From: Nephrocerus scutellatus
Lineage: Eukaryota; Arthropoda; Insecta; Diptera; Pipunculidae
DNA length: 64,000 nt
Assembly (NCBI GenBank): GCA_947095585.1
Contig: OX352763.1
Coordinates: 59,925,016 to 59,989,015, forward strand
Reading direction: 5' to 3'
Position 1 is the first letter of the stretch, and every line of letters starts with the position of its first letter. The position numbers and the translations under genes were made by a program. Shown one piece after another: positions 1-12,672 of this stretch. The notes under the pieces were generated by a model that worked only from the letters and a program-made list of their open reading frames with translations, ran no database searches and was not told the origin of the DNA.

Positions 1-1316
1 CTAAATTGACCCACACCTGTGTCTTCCTAAAGGAATAGTCTATCGAATAGAGTTTAGTAGATTACATTGCAGAGGGGAAGAGGCATTTGTGCATCGGTTT
101 GAACTTTTGTTATTTTCATGAAAAACTTCAATTTGGAGGTTCTCTGTCAAGCGGATTGGCCAGTTCCCAGAGATGTCTCACTAAATTGACCCACACCTGT
201 GTCTTCCTAAAGGAATAATCTATCGAATAGAGTTCGTTAGATTACATTGCATAGGGGAAGAGGCATTTGTGCATTGGTTTGAACTTTTGTTATTTTTATG
301 AAATTCTTCAATTTGGAGGTTCCCTGTCAAGCGGATTGGCCAGTTCCCAGAGATGTCTCACTAAATTGACCCACACCTGTGTCTTCCTAAAGAAATAATC
401 TATCGAATAGAGTTTGTTAGATTACATTGCAGATGGGAAGAGGCATTTGTGCATCGGTTTGAACTTTTGTTATTTTTATGAAATTCTTCAATTTGGAGGT
501 TCCCTGTCAAGCGGATTGGCCAGTTCGCAGAGATGTCTCACTAAATTGATCTACACCTGTGTCTTCCTAAAGGAATAATCTATCGAATAGAGTTTGTTAG
601 ATTACATTTCAGAGGGGAAGAGGCATTTGTGCATCGGTTTGAACTTTTGTTATTTTTATGAAATTCTTCAATTTGGAGGTTCCCTGTCAAGCGGATTGGC
701 CAGTTCCCAGAGATGTCTCACCAAAATGACCCACACATGTGTCTTCCTAAAAGAATAATCTATCGAATAGAGTTTGTTAGATTACATTGCAGAGGGGAAG
801 AGGCATTTGTGCATCGGTTTGAACTTTTGTTATTTTCATGAAATTCTTCAATTTGGAGGTTCTCTGTCAAGCGGATTGGCCAGTTCCCAGAGATGTCTCA
901 CTAAATTGACCCACACTTGTGTCTTCCTAAAGGAATAATCTATCGAATAGAATTTGTTAGATTACAATGCAGAGGGTAAGAGGCATTTGTGCATCGGTTT
1001 GAACTTTTGTTATTTTTATGAAATTCTTCAATTTGGAGGTTCCCTGTCAAGCGGATTGGCCAGTTCTCAGAGATGTCTCACTATATTGACCCACACCTGT
1101 GTCTTCCTAAAGGAATAATCTATCGAATAGAGTTTGTTAGATTACATTGCAGAGGGGAAAAGGCATTTGTGCATCGGTTTGAACTTTTGTTATTTTCATG
1201 AAATTATTCAATTTGGAGGTTCTCTGTCAAGCGGATTGGCCAGTACCCAGAGATGTCTCACTAAGTTGACCCACACCTGTGTCTTCCTAAAAGAATAATC
1301 TATCGAATAGAGTTTG
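1..1316. repeat. Segmental duplication within the satellite, first copy (partner at 2505-3820)
   Basis: Private variants such as AGTTTAGTAG, TCATGAAAAACTTC, TTGCATAGGG, AGAAATAATC, TTGATCTACACC and GGGGAAAAGGC recur in the same order 2504 bp to the right. That offset is 14 monomers minus the 16-bp deletion lying at the end of this copy. The copy probably begins before the window. It records a 14-monomer unequal exchange or amplification step. Confidence 0.85.
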
Positions 1317-2504
1317 AGGGGAATAGGCATTTGTGCATCGGTTTGAACTTTTGTTATTTTCATGAAATTCTTCAATTTGGAGGTTCTCTCTCAAGCGGAT
1401 TGGCCAGTTCCCAGAGATGTCTCACTAAATTGACCCACACCTGTGTCTTCCTAAAGGAATAATCTATCGAATTGAGTTTGTTAGATTACATTGCAGAGGG
1501 GAAGAGGCATTTGTGCATCGGTTTGAACTTTTGTTATTTTTATGAAATTCTTCAATTTGGAGGTTCCCTGTCAAGCGGATTGGCCAGTTCTCAGAGATGT
1601 CTCACTAAATTGACCCACACCCTTGTCTTCCTAAAGGAATAATCTATCGAATAGAGTGTGTTAGATTACATTGCAGAGGGGAAGAGGCATTTGTGCATCG
1701 GTTTGAACTTTTGTTATTTTCATAAAATTCTTCAATTTGGAGGTTCTCTGTCAAGCGGATTGGCCAGTTCCCAGAGATGGCTCACCAAATTGACCCACAC
1801 ATGTGTCTTCCTAAAGGAATAATCTATCGAATAGAATTTGTTAGATTACAATGCAGAGGGGAAGAGGCATTTGTGCATCGGTTTGAACTTTTGTTATTTT
1901 TATAAAATTCTTCAATTTGGAGGTTCTCTGTCAAGCGGATTGGCCAGCTCCCAGAGATGTCTCACTAAATTGACCCACACCTGTGTCTTCCTAAAGGAAT
2001 AATCTTTCGAATAGGGTTTGTTAGATTACATTGCAGAGGGGAAGAGGCATTTGTGCATCGGTTTGAACTTTTGTTATTTTTATGAAATTCTTCAATTTGG
2101 AGGTTCCCTGTCAAGCGGATTGGCCAGTTCTCAGAGATGTCTCACTATATTGACCCACACCTGTGTCTTCCTAAAGGAATAATCTATCGAATAGAGTTTG
2201 TTAGATTACATTGCAGAGGGGAAGAGGCATTTGTGCATCGGTTTGAACTTTTGTTATTTTCATGAAATTCTTCAATTTGGAGGTTCTCTGTCAAGCGGAT
2301 TGGCCAGTACCCAGAGATGTCTCACTAAGTTGACCCACACCTGTGTCTTCCTAAAAGAATAATCTATCGAATAGAGTTTGTTAGATTACATTGCAGAGGG
2401 GAAGAGGCATTTGTGCATCGGTTTGAACTTTTGTTATTTTTATGAAATTCTTCAATTTGGAGGTTCCCTGTCAAGCAGATTGGCCAGTTCCCAGAGATGT
2501 CTCA

Positions 2505-3820
2505 CTAAATTGACCCACACCTGTGTCTTCCTAAAGGAATAGTCTATCGAATAGAGTTTAGTAGATTACATTGCAGAGGGGAAGAGGCATTTGTGCATCG
2601 GTTTGAACTTTTGTTATTTTCATGAAAAACTTCAATTTGGAGGTTCTCTGTCAAGCGGATTGGCCAGTTCCCAGAGATGTCTCACTAAATTGACCCACAC
2701 CTGTGTCTTCCTAAAGGAATAATCTATCGAATAGAGTTCGTTAGATTACATTGCATAGGGGAAGAGGCATTTGTGCATTGGTTTGAACTTTTGTTATTTT
2801 TATGAAATTCTTCAATTTGGAGGTTCCCTGTCAAGCGGATTGGCCAGTTCCCAGAGATGTCTCACTAAATTGACCCACACCTGTGTCTTCCTAAAGAAAT
2901 AATCTATCGAATAGAGTTTGTTAGATTACATTGCAGATGGGAAGAGGCATTTGTGCATCGGTTTGAACTTTTGTTATTTTTATGAAATTCTTCAATTTGG
3001 AGGTTCCCTGTCAAGCGGATTGGCCAGTTCGCAGAGATGTCTCACTAAATTGATCTACACCTGTGTCTTCCTAAAGGAATAATCTATCGAATAGAGTTTG
3101 TTAGATTACATTTCAGAGGGGAAGAGGCATTTGTGCATCGGTTTGAACTTTTGTTATTTTTATGAAATTCTTCAATTTGGAGGTTCCCTGTCAAGCGGAT
3201 TGGCCAGTTCCCAGAGATGTCTCACCAAAATGACCCACACATGTGTCTTCCTAAAAGAATAATCTATCGAATAGAGTTTGTTAGATTACATTGCAGAGGG
3301 GAAGAGGCATTTGTGCATCGGTTTGAACTTTTGTTATTTTCATGAAATTCTTCAATTTGGAGGTTCTCTGTCAAGCGGATTGGCCAGTTCCCAGAGATGT
3401 CTCACTAAATTGACCCACACTTGTGTCTTCCTAAAGGAATAATCTATCGAATAGAATTTGTTAGATTACAATGCAGAGGGTAAGAGGCATTTGTGCATCG
3501 GTTTGAACTTTTGTTATTTTTATGAAATTCTTCAATTTGGAGGTTCCCTGTCAAGCGGATTGGCCAGTTCTCAGAGATGTCTCACTATATTGACCCACAC
3601 CTGTGTCTTCCTAAAGGAATAATCTATCGAATAGAGTTTGTTAGATTACATTGCAGAGGGGAAAAGGCATTTGTGCATCGGTTTGAACTTTTGTTATTTT
3701 CATGAAATTCTTCAATTTGGAGGTTCTCTGTCAAGCGGATTGGCCAGTACCCAGAGATGTCTCACTAAGTTGACCCACACCTGTGTCTTCCTAAAAGAAT
3801 AATCTATCGAATAGAGTTTG
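2505..3820. repeat. Segmental duplication within the satellite, second copy (partner at 1-1316)
   Basis: Same ordered variants as 1-1316, offset 2504 bp. Part of it (from about 2880) is repeated again six monomers further on, where AGAAATAATC with GCAGATGGG at 2894 recurs at 3974, so duplications are nested. Confidence 0.85.
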
Positions 3821-4859
3821 TTAGATTACATTGCAGAGGGGAAGAGGAATTTGTGCATCGGTTTGAACTTTTGTTATTTTCATGAAATTCTTCAATTTGG
3901 AGGTTCTCTGTCAAGCGGATTGGCCAGTTCCCAGAGATGTCTCACTAAATTGACCCACACCTGTGTCTTCCTAAAGAAATAATCTATCGAATAGAGTTTG
4001 TTAGATTACATTGCAGATGGGAAGAGGCATTTGTGCATCGGTTTGAACTTTTGTTATTTTTATGAAATTCTTCAATTTGGAGGTTCCCTGTCAAGCGGAT
4101 TGGCCAGTTCGCAGAGATGTCTCACTAAATTGATCCACACCTGTGTCTTCCTAAAGGAATAATCTATCGAATAGAGTTTGTTAGATTACATTTCAGAGGG
4201 GAAGAGGCATTTGTGCATCGGTTTGAACTTTTGTTATTTTTATGAAATTCTTCAATTTGGATGTTCCCTGTCAAGCGGATTGGCCAGTTCCCAGAGATGT
4301 CTCACCAAATTGACCCACACATGTGTCTTCCTAAAAGAATAATCTATCGAATAGACTTTGTTAGATTACATTGCAGAGGGGAAGAGGAATTTGTGCATCG
4401 GTTTGAACTTTTGTTATTTTCATGAAATTCTTCAATTTGGAGGTTCTCTGTCAAGCGGATTGGCCAGTTCCCAGAGATGTCTCACTAAATTGACCCACAC
4501 TTGTGTCTTCCTAAAGGAATAATCTATCGAATAGAATTTGTTAGATTACAATGCAGAGGGTAAGAGGCATTTGTGCATCGGTTTGAACTTTTGTTATTTT
4601 TATGAAATTCTTCAATTTGGAGGTTCTCTGTCAAGCGGATTGGCCAGTTCCCAGAGATGTCTCACTAAATTGACCCACACCTGTGTCTTCCTAAAGGAAT
4701 AATCTATCGAATTGAGTTTGTTAGATTACATTGCAGAGGGGAAGAGGCATTTGTGCATCGGTTTGAACTTTTGTTATTTTTATGAAATTCTTCAATTTGG
4801 AGGTTCCCCGTCAAGCGGATTGGCCAGTTCTCAGAGATGTCTCACTAAATTGACCCACA

Positions 4860-5930
4860 CCCTTGTCTTCCTAAAGGAATAATCTATCGAATAGAGTTTG
4901 TTAGATTACATTGCAGAGGGGAAGAGGCATTTGTGCATTGGTTTGAACTTTTGTTATTTTTATGAAATTCTTCAATTTGGAGGTTCTCTGTCAAGCGGAT
5001 TGGCCAGTTCCCAGAGATGTCTCACCAAATTGACCCACACCTGTGTCTTCCTAAAAGAATAATCTATTGAATAGAGTTTGTTAGATTACATTGCAGAGGG
5101 GAAGAGGCATTTGTGCATCGGTTTGAACTTTTGTTATTTTCATGAAATTCTTCAATTTGGAGGTTCTCTTTCAAGCGGATTGGCCAGTTCCCAGAGATGT
5201 CTCACTAAATTGACCCACATCTGTGTCTTCCTAAAAGAATAATCTATCGAATAGAGTTTGTAAGATTACATTGCAGAGGGGAAGAGGCATTTGTGCATTG
5301 GTTTGAACTTTTGTTATTTTTATGAAATTCTTCAATTTTGAGGTTCTCTGTCAAGCGGATTGGCCAGTTCCCAGAGAAGTCTCACTAAATTGACCCACAC
5401 CTGTGTCTTCCTAAAGGAATAATCTATCGAATAGACTTTGTTAGATTACATTGCAGAGGGGAAGAGGCATTTGTGCATCGGTTTGAACTTTTGTTATTTT
5501 TATGAAATTCTTCAATTTGAAGGTCCCTGTCAAGCGGATTGGCCAGTTCCCAGAGATGTCTCACTAAATTGACCCACACCTGTGTCTTCCTAAAGGAATA
5601 ATCTATCGAATAGAGTTTGTTAGATTACAATGCAGAGGGGAAGAGGCATTTGTGCATCGGTTTGAACTTTTGTTATTTTTATGAAATTCTTCAATTTGGA
5701 GGTTCCCTGTCAAGCGGATTGGCCAGTTCCCAGAGATGTCTCACCAAATTGACCCACACATGTGTCTTCCTAAAAGAATAATCTATCGAATAGAGTTTGT
5801 TAGATTACATTGCAGAGGGGAAGAGGCATTTGTGCATCGGTTTGAACTTTTGTTATTTTCATGAAATTCTTCAATTTGGAGGTTCTCTGTCAAACGGATT
5901 GGCCAGTTCCCAGAGATGTCTCACTAAATT
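4860..5930. repeat. Unoccupied paralogue of the retrotransposon insertion site
   Basis: Monomers here match both flanks of the inserted element. On the left side, AATCTATTGAATAG (about 5062), CCCACATCTGTG, TTTGTAAGATTACATTGC and the rare TTCAATTTTGAGG occur in the same order as just before 12366. On the right side, CAGAGAAGTCTCAC (5372), GAATAGACTTTG and TTCAATTTGAAGGTC match the sequence after the element. The target tetranucleotide TCTG lies intact at 5347-5350. The offset to the occupied site is 7019 bp (39 monomers minus 1 bp). Confidence 0.85.
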
Positions 5931-7369
5931 GACCCACCCCTGTGTCTTTCTAAAGGAATAATCTATCGAATAAAGTTTGTTAGATTATATTGCAGAGGGG
6001 AATAGGCATTTGTGCATCGGTTTGAACTTTTGTTATTTTCATGAAATTCTTCAATTTGGAGGTTCTCTGTCAAGCGGATTGGCCAGTTCCCAGAGATGTC
6101 TCACTAAATTGACTCACACCTGTGTCTTCCTAAAAGAATAATCTATCGAACAGAGTTTGTTAGATTACATTGCAGAGGGGAAGAGGCATTTGTGCATTGG
6201 TTTGAACTTTTGTTATTTTTATGAAATTCTTCAATTTGGAGGTTCTCTGTTAAGCGGATTGGTCAGTTCCCAGAGATGTCTCACTAAATTGACCCACACC
6301 TGTATGTTCCTAAAGGAATAATCTATCGAATAGAGTTTGTTAGATTACATTGCAGAGGGGAAGAGGCATTTGTGCATCAGTTTGAACTTTTGTTATTTTC
6401 ATAAAATTCTTCAATTTGGAGGTTCTCTGTCAAGCGGATTGGCCAGTTCCCAGAGATGTCTCACTAAATTGACCCACACTTGTGTCTTCCTAAAGGAATA
6501 ATCTATCGAATAGAATTTGTTAGATTACAATGCAGAGGGGAAGAGGCATTTGTGCATCGGTTTGAACTTTTGTTATTTTTATGAAATTCTTCAATTTGGA
6601 GGTTCTCTGTCAAGCAGATTGGCCAGTTCCCAGAGATGTCTCACTAAATTGACCCACACCTGTGTCTTCCTAAAGGAATAATCTATCGAATAGAGTTTGT
6701 TAGATTACATTGCAGAGGGGAAGAGGCATTTGTGCATCGGTTTGAACTTTTGTTATTTTTATGAAATTCTTCAATTTGGAGGTTCCCTGTCAAGCGGATT
6801 GGCCAGTTCTCAGAAATGTCTCACTAAATTGACCCACACCATTGTCTTCCTAAAGGAATAATCTATCGAATAGAGTGTGTTAGATTACATTGCAGAGGGG
6901 AAGAGGCATTTGTGCATCGGTTTGAACTTTTGTTATTTTCATGAAATTCTTCAATTTGGAGGTTCTCTGTCAAGCGGATTGGCCAGTTCCCAGAGATGTC
7001 TCACTAAATTGACCCACACTTGTGTCTTCCTAAAGGAATAATCTATCGAATAGAATTTGTTAGATTACAATGCAGAGGGTAAGAGGCATTTGTGCATCGG
7101 TTTGAACTTTTGTTATTTTTATGAAATTCTTCAATTTGGAGGTTCTCTGTCAAGCGGATTGGCCAGTTCCCAGAGATGTCTCACTAAATTGACCCACACC
7201 TGTGTCTTCCTAAAGGAATAATCTATCGAATTGAGTTTGTTAGATTACATTGCAGAGGGGAAGAGGCATTTGTGCATCGGTTTGAACTTTTGTTATTTTT
7301 ATGAAATTCTTCAATTTGGAGGTTCCCTGTCAAGCGGATTGGCCAGTTCTCAGAGATGTCTCACTAAAT

Positions 7370-9240
7370 TGACCCACACCCTTGTCTTCCTAAAGGAATA
7401 ATCTATCGAATAGAGTGTGTTAGATTACATTGCAGAGGGGAAGAGGCATTTGTGCATCGGTTTGAACTTTTGTTATTTTCATGAAATTCTTCAATTTGGA
7501 GGTTCTCTGTCAAACGGATTGGCCAGTTCCCAGAGATGTCTCACTAAATTGACCCACCCCTGTGTCTTTCTAAAGGAATAATCTATCGAATAAAGTTTGT
7601 TAGATTATATTGCAGAGGGGAATAGGCATTTGTGCATCGGTTTGAACTTTTGTTATTTTCATGAAATTCTTCAATTTGGAGGTTCTCTGTCAAGCGGATT
7701 GGCCAGTTCCCAGAGATGTCTCACTAAATTGACCCACACCTGTGTCTTCCTAAAGGAAAAATCTATCGAATTGAGTTTGTTAGATTACATTGCAGAGGGG
7801 AAGAGGCATTTGTGCATCGGTTTGAACTTTTGTTATTTTTATGAAATTCTTCAATTTGGAGGTTCCCTGTCAAGCGGATTGGCCAGTTCTCAGAGATGTC
7901 TCACTAAATTGACCCACACCCTTGTCTTCCTAAAGGAATAGTCTATCGAATAGAGTGTGTTAGATTACATTGCAGAGGGGAAGAGGCATTTGTGCATCGG
8001 TTTGAACTTTTGTTATTTTCATAAAATTCTTCAATTTGGAGGTTCTCTGTGAAGCGGATTGGCCAGTTCCCAGAGATGGCTCACTAAATTGACCCACACT
8101 TGTGTCTTCCTAAAGGAATAATCTATCGAATAGAATTTGTTAGATTACATTGCAGAGGGGAAGAGGCATTTGTGCATCGGTTTGAACTTTTGTTATTTTT
8201 ATGAAATTCTTCAATTTGGAGGTTCTCTGTCAAGCGGATTGGCCAGTTCTCAGAGATGTCTCACTAAATTGACCCACACCCTTGTCTTCCTAAAGGAATA
8301 ATCTATCGAATTGAGTTTGTTAGATTACATTGCAGAGGGGAAGAGGCATTTGTGCATCGGTTTGAACTTTTGTTATTTTTATGAAATTCTTCAATTTGGA
8401 GGTTCCCTGTCAAGCGGATTGGCCAGTTCTCAGAGATGTCTCACTAAATTGACCCACACCCTTGTCTTCCTAAAGGAATAATCTATCGAATAGAGTGTGT
8501 TAGATTACATTGCAGAGGGGAAGAGGCATTTGTGCATCGGTTTGAACTTTTGTTATTTTCATGAAATTCTTCAATTTGGAGGTTCTCTGTCAAACGGATT
8601 GGCCAGTTCCCAGAGATGTCTCACTAAATTGACCCACCCCTGTGTCTTTCTAAAGGAATAATCTATCGAATAAAGTTTGTTAGATTATATTGCAGAGGGG
8701 AATAGGCATTTGTGCATCGGTTTGAACTTTTGTTATTTTCATGAAATTCTTCAATTTGGAGGTTCTCTGTCAAGCGGATTGGCCAGTTCCCAGAGATGTC
8801 TCACTAAATTGACCCACACCTGTGTCTTCCTAAAGGAAAAATCTATCGAATTGAGTTTGTTAGATTACATTGCAGAGGGGAAGAGGCATTTGTGCATCGG
8901 TTTGAACTTTTGTTATTTTTATGAAATTCTTCAATTTGGAGGTTCCCTGTCAAGCGGATTGGCCAGTTCTCAGAGATGTCTCACTAAATTGACCCACACC
9001 CTTGTCTTCCTAAAGGAATAATCTATCGAATAGAGTGTGTTAGATTACATTGCAGAGGGGAAGAGGCATTTGTGCATCGGTTTGAACTTTTGTTATTTTC
9101 ATAAAATTCTTCAATTTGGAGGTTCTCTGTGAAGCGGATTGGCCAGTTCCCAGAGATGGCTCACTAAATTGACCTACACTTGTGTCTTCCTAAAGGAATA
9201 ATCTATCGAATAGAATTTGTTAGATTACAATGCAGAGGGG
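7370..9240. repeat. Tandem duplication of a 6-monomer unit (1080 bp)
   Basis: The block from about 7370 to 8160 is repeated nearly exactly at 8450-9240. Shared rare variants are CAAACGG, GACCCACCCC, TGTGTCTTTC, AATAAAGTTTG, GATTATATTGC and GGGGAATAGGC. The CAAACGG/GACCCACCCC monomer also sits at 5881, nine monomers before 7501. Confidence 0.85.
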
Positions 9241-12200
9241 AAGAGGCATTTGTGCATCGGTTTGAACTTTTGTTATTTTTATAAAATTCTTCAATTTGGA
9301 GGTTCTCTGTCAAGCGGATTGGCCAGCTCCCAGAGATGTCTCACTAAATTGACCCACACCTGTGTCTTCCTAAAGGAATAATCTATCGAATAGAGTTTGT
9401 TAGATTACATTGCAGAGGGGAAGAGGCATTTGTGCATCGGTTTGAACTTTTGTTATTTTTATGAAATTCTTCAATTTGGAGGTTCCCTGTCAAGCGGATT
9501 GGCCAGTTCTCAGAGATGTCTCACTATATTGACCCACACTTGTGTCTTCCTAAAGGAATAATCTATCGAATAGAGTTTGTTAGATTACATTGCAGAGGGG
9601 AAGAGGCATTTGTGCATCGGTTTGAACTTTTGTTATTTTTATGAAATTCTTCAATTTGGAGGTTCCCTGTCAAGCGGATTGGCCAGTTCTCAGAGATGTC
9701 TCACTATATTGACCCACACCTGTGTCTTCCTAAAGGAATAATCTATCGAATAGAGTTTGTTAGATTACATTGCAGAGGGGAAGAGGCATTTGTGCATCGG
9801 TTTGAACTTTTGTTATTTTCATGAAATTCTTCAATTTGGAGGTTCTCTGTCAAGCGGATTGGCCAGTACCCAGAGATGTCTCACTAAATTGACCCACACC
9901 TGTGTCTTCCTAAAAGAATAATCTATCGAATAGAGTTTGTTAGATTACATTGCAGAGGGGAAGAGGCATTTGTGCATCGGTTTGAACTTTTGTTATTTTT
10001 ATGAAATTCTTCAATTTGGAGGTTCCCTGTCAAGCAGATTGGCCAGTTCCCAGAGATGTCTCACTAAATTGACCCACACCTGTGTCTTCCTAAAGGAATA
10101 GTCTATCGAATAGAGTTTGTTAGATTACATTGCAGAGGGGAAGAGGCATTTGTGCATCGGTTTGAACTTTTATTATTTTCATGAAAAACTTCAATTTGGA
10201 GGTTCTCTGTCAAGCGGATTGGCCAGTTCCCAGAGATGTCTCACTAAATTGACCCACACCTGTGTCTTCCTAAAGGAATAATCTATCGAATGGAGTTTGT
10301 TAGATTACATTGTATAGGGGAAGAGGCATTTGTGCATTGGTTTGAACTTTTGTTATTTTTATGAAATTTTTCAATTTGGAGGTTCCCTGTCAAGCGGATT
10401 GGCCAGTTCCCAGAGATGTCTCACTAAATTGACCCACACCTGTGTCTTCCTAAAGGAATAATCTATCGAATAGAGTTTGTTAGATTACATTGCAGAGGGG
10501 AAGAGGCATTTGTGCATCGGTTTGAACTTTTGTTATTTTTATGAAATTCTTCAATTTGGAGGTTCCCTGTCAAGCGGATTGGCCAGTTCGCAGAGATGTC
10601 TCACTAAATTGATCCACACCTGTGTCTTCCTAAAGGAATAATCTATCGAATAGAGTTTGTTAGATTACATTTCAGAGGGGAAGAGGCATTTGTGCATCGG
10701 TTTGAACTTTTGTTATTTTTATGAAATTCTTCAATTTGGAGGTTCCCTGTCAAGCGGATTGGCCAGTTCTCAGAGATGTCTCACTAAATTGATCTACATC
10801 CGTGTCTTCCTAAAGGATTAATCTATCGAATAGAGTGTGTTAGATTACATTGCAGAGGGGAAGAGGCATTTGTGCATCGGTTTGAACTTTTGTTATTTTC
10901 ATGAAATTCTTCAATTTGGAGGTTCTCTGTCAAGCGGATTGGCCAGTTCCCAGAGTTGTCTCACTAAATTGACCCACACCTGTGTCTTCCTAAAGGAATA
11001 ATCTATCGAATAAAGTTTATTAGATTACATTGCAGAGGGGAAGAGGCATTTGTGCATCGGTTTGAACTTTTGTTATTTTCATGAAATTCTTCAATTTGGA
11101 GGTTCCCTGTCAAGCGGATTGGCCAGTTCCCAGAGATGTCTCACTAAATTGACCCACATCTGTGTCTTTCTAAAGGAATAATCTATCGAACAGAGTTTGT
11201 TAGATTACATTGCAGAGGGGAAGAGGCATTTGTGCATTGGTTTGAACTTTTGTTATTTTTATGAAATTCTTCAATTTGGAGGTTCCCTGTCAAGCGGATT
11301 GGCCAGTTCCCAGAGATGTCTCACTAAATTGACCCACATCTGTGTCTTCCTAAAGGAATAATCTATCGAACAGAGTTTGTTAGATTACATTGTAGAGGGG
11401 AAGAGGCATTTGTGCATCGGTTTGAACTTTTGTTATTTTTATGAAATTCTTCAATTTGGAGGTTCTCTGTTAAGCGGATGGGTCAGTTCCCAGAGATGTC
11501 TCACTAAATTGACCCACACCTGTGTCTTCCTAAAGGAATAATCTATCGAATAGAGTTTGTTAGATTACATTACAGAGGGGAAGAGGCATTTGTGCATTGG
11601 TTTGAACTTTTGTTATTTTTATGAAATTCTTCAATTTGGAGGTTCTCTGTTAAGCGGATTGGTCAGTTCCCAGAGATGGCTCACTAAATTGAACCACACC
11701 TGTGTCTTCCTAAAGGAATAATCTATCGAAAAGAGTTTGTTAGATTACATTGCAGAGGGGAAGAGGCATTTGTGCATCGGTTTGAACTTTTGTTATTTTT
11801 ATGAAATTCTTCAATTTGGAGGTTCCCTGTCAAGCGGATTGGCCAGTTCCCAGAGATGTCTCACTAAATTGACCCACACCTGTGTCTTCCTAAAGGAATA
11901 ATCTATCGAATAGAGTTTGTTAGATTACATTGCAGAGGGGAAGAAGCATTTGTGCATTGGTTTGAACTTTTGTTATTTTTATGAAATTCTTCAATTTGGA
12001 GGTTCTCTGTCAAGCGGATTGGCCAGTTCCCAGAGATGTCTCACCAAATTGACCCACACCTGTGTCTTCCTAAAAGAATAATCTATTGAATAGAGTTTGT
12101 TAGATTACATTGCAGAGGGGAAGAGGCATTTGTGCATCGGTTTGAACTTTTGTTATTTTCATGAAATTCTTCAATTTGGAGGTTCTCTGTCAAGCGGATT

Positions 12201-12365
12201 GGCCAGTTCCCAGAGATGTCTCACTAAATTGACCCACATCTGTGTCTTCCTAAAAGAATAATCTATCGAATAGAGTTTGTAAGATTACATTGCAGAGGGG
12301 AAGAGGCATTTGTGCATTGGTTTGAACTTTTGTTATTTTTATGAAATTCTTCAATTTTGAGGTTC

Positions 12366-12369
12366 TCTG
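12366..12369. other. Target-site duplication TCTG, left copy
   Basis: The satellite word GGTTCTCTGTC is interrupted after TCTG, and the element's TGTTATGTAG begins at 12370. The same TCTG directly follows the element at 22239-22242. Four bp is the usual duplication made by Ty3/Gypsy integrases. Confidence 0.85.
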
Positions 12370-12672
12370 TGTTATGTAGCGAGGTCCCACTAGGGGTTCT
12401 GCCACTGGCAAGGACGTCGCGACACGCTCGCGGTTGCTCGGCTAAGCTCGCCGGACGGGTGGTCCTTGTCACTTACCAGTGACACCTCGACATGAACAAA
12501 AATTTTATTTATCGTGTCTATAAAAGGAAAGGGTGGAAAATAAATAGGGAAACTTTGTGAAGGTGTGAGGGATACAAGGAACTGTCCTTCGGTTCAGGTG
12601 TAAGCAGGTCATTCTTCCTTGGACACTTATGCTAAATTAATACTAAACTAAGGCTAATTAAAAAAAAAAGGT
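12370..12672. repeat. Long terminal inverted repeat of the element, left arm
   Basis: This stretch is the reverse complement of 21935-22238, from the terminal TGTTATGTAGCGAGG through CTTATGCTAAATTAATAC to GGTAAATT. The element therefore has roughly 300-bp inverted ends in addition to the direct match to 21617 onward. Small differences separate the arms, for example AAAAATTTT and GGAAAATAAATAGG here against AAAGATTTT and GGAGATTAATAGG on the right. Confidence 0.85.
12504..12509 (-). promoter_or_regulatory. Candidate polyadenylation signal AATAAA in the 3' LTR
   Basis: AATAAA on the minus strand, about 135 bp before the LTR end, repeated at 21751-21756 in the other LTR. Its position would make the sequence beyond it R/U5 and agrees with minus-strand transcription. 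This rests on a short motif in A/T-rich DNA. Confidence 0.4.

Larger units (their letters stand above)
1..12369. repeat. 180-bp satellite array, block A (left of the retrotransposon)
   Basis: About 69 head-to-tail monomers of 180 bp, all in one orientation. Every monomer can be followed by landmarks such as CAAGCGGATTGGCCAGTT, GAGATGTCTCACTAAATTGA, ATCTATCGAATAGAGTTTG and GCATTTGTGCATCGGTTTGA, each returning at 180-bp steps. Monomers here mostly carry GGAATAATC and TTCTTCAATTTGG. Length irregularities are few: a 16-bp loss at 1316/1317 and a 1-bp loss near 5524. The final monomer is cut by the retrotransposon inside TTCTCTG. No gene is present. The period matches the ATOC180 family known from the Drosophila obscura group, but I could not compare the sequences. 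Confidence 0.97.

Noticed and set aside
7597..9021. 114-aa ORFs at 7597-7941 and 8677-9021 as a duplicated gene
   Set aside because: They are satellite monomers read through. 180 bp equals 60 codons, so a frame without stops repeats in register, and the usual stops (TAA/TAG in GGAATAATC and GAATAG) happen to be out of frame or mutated. There is no coding signature.
1..12369. CRISPR-like array
   Set aside because: Whole 180-bp units repeat, with no short constant repeat alternating with unique spacers; the embedded element is eukaryotic.
12263..12472. 69-aa minus-strand ORF across the left satellite/LTR junction (and the 60-aa and 66-aa ones at 21537 and 22113)
   Set aside because: Chance open frames through the LTR terminus that join unrelated sequences.
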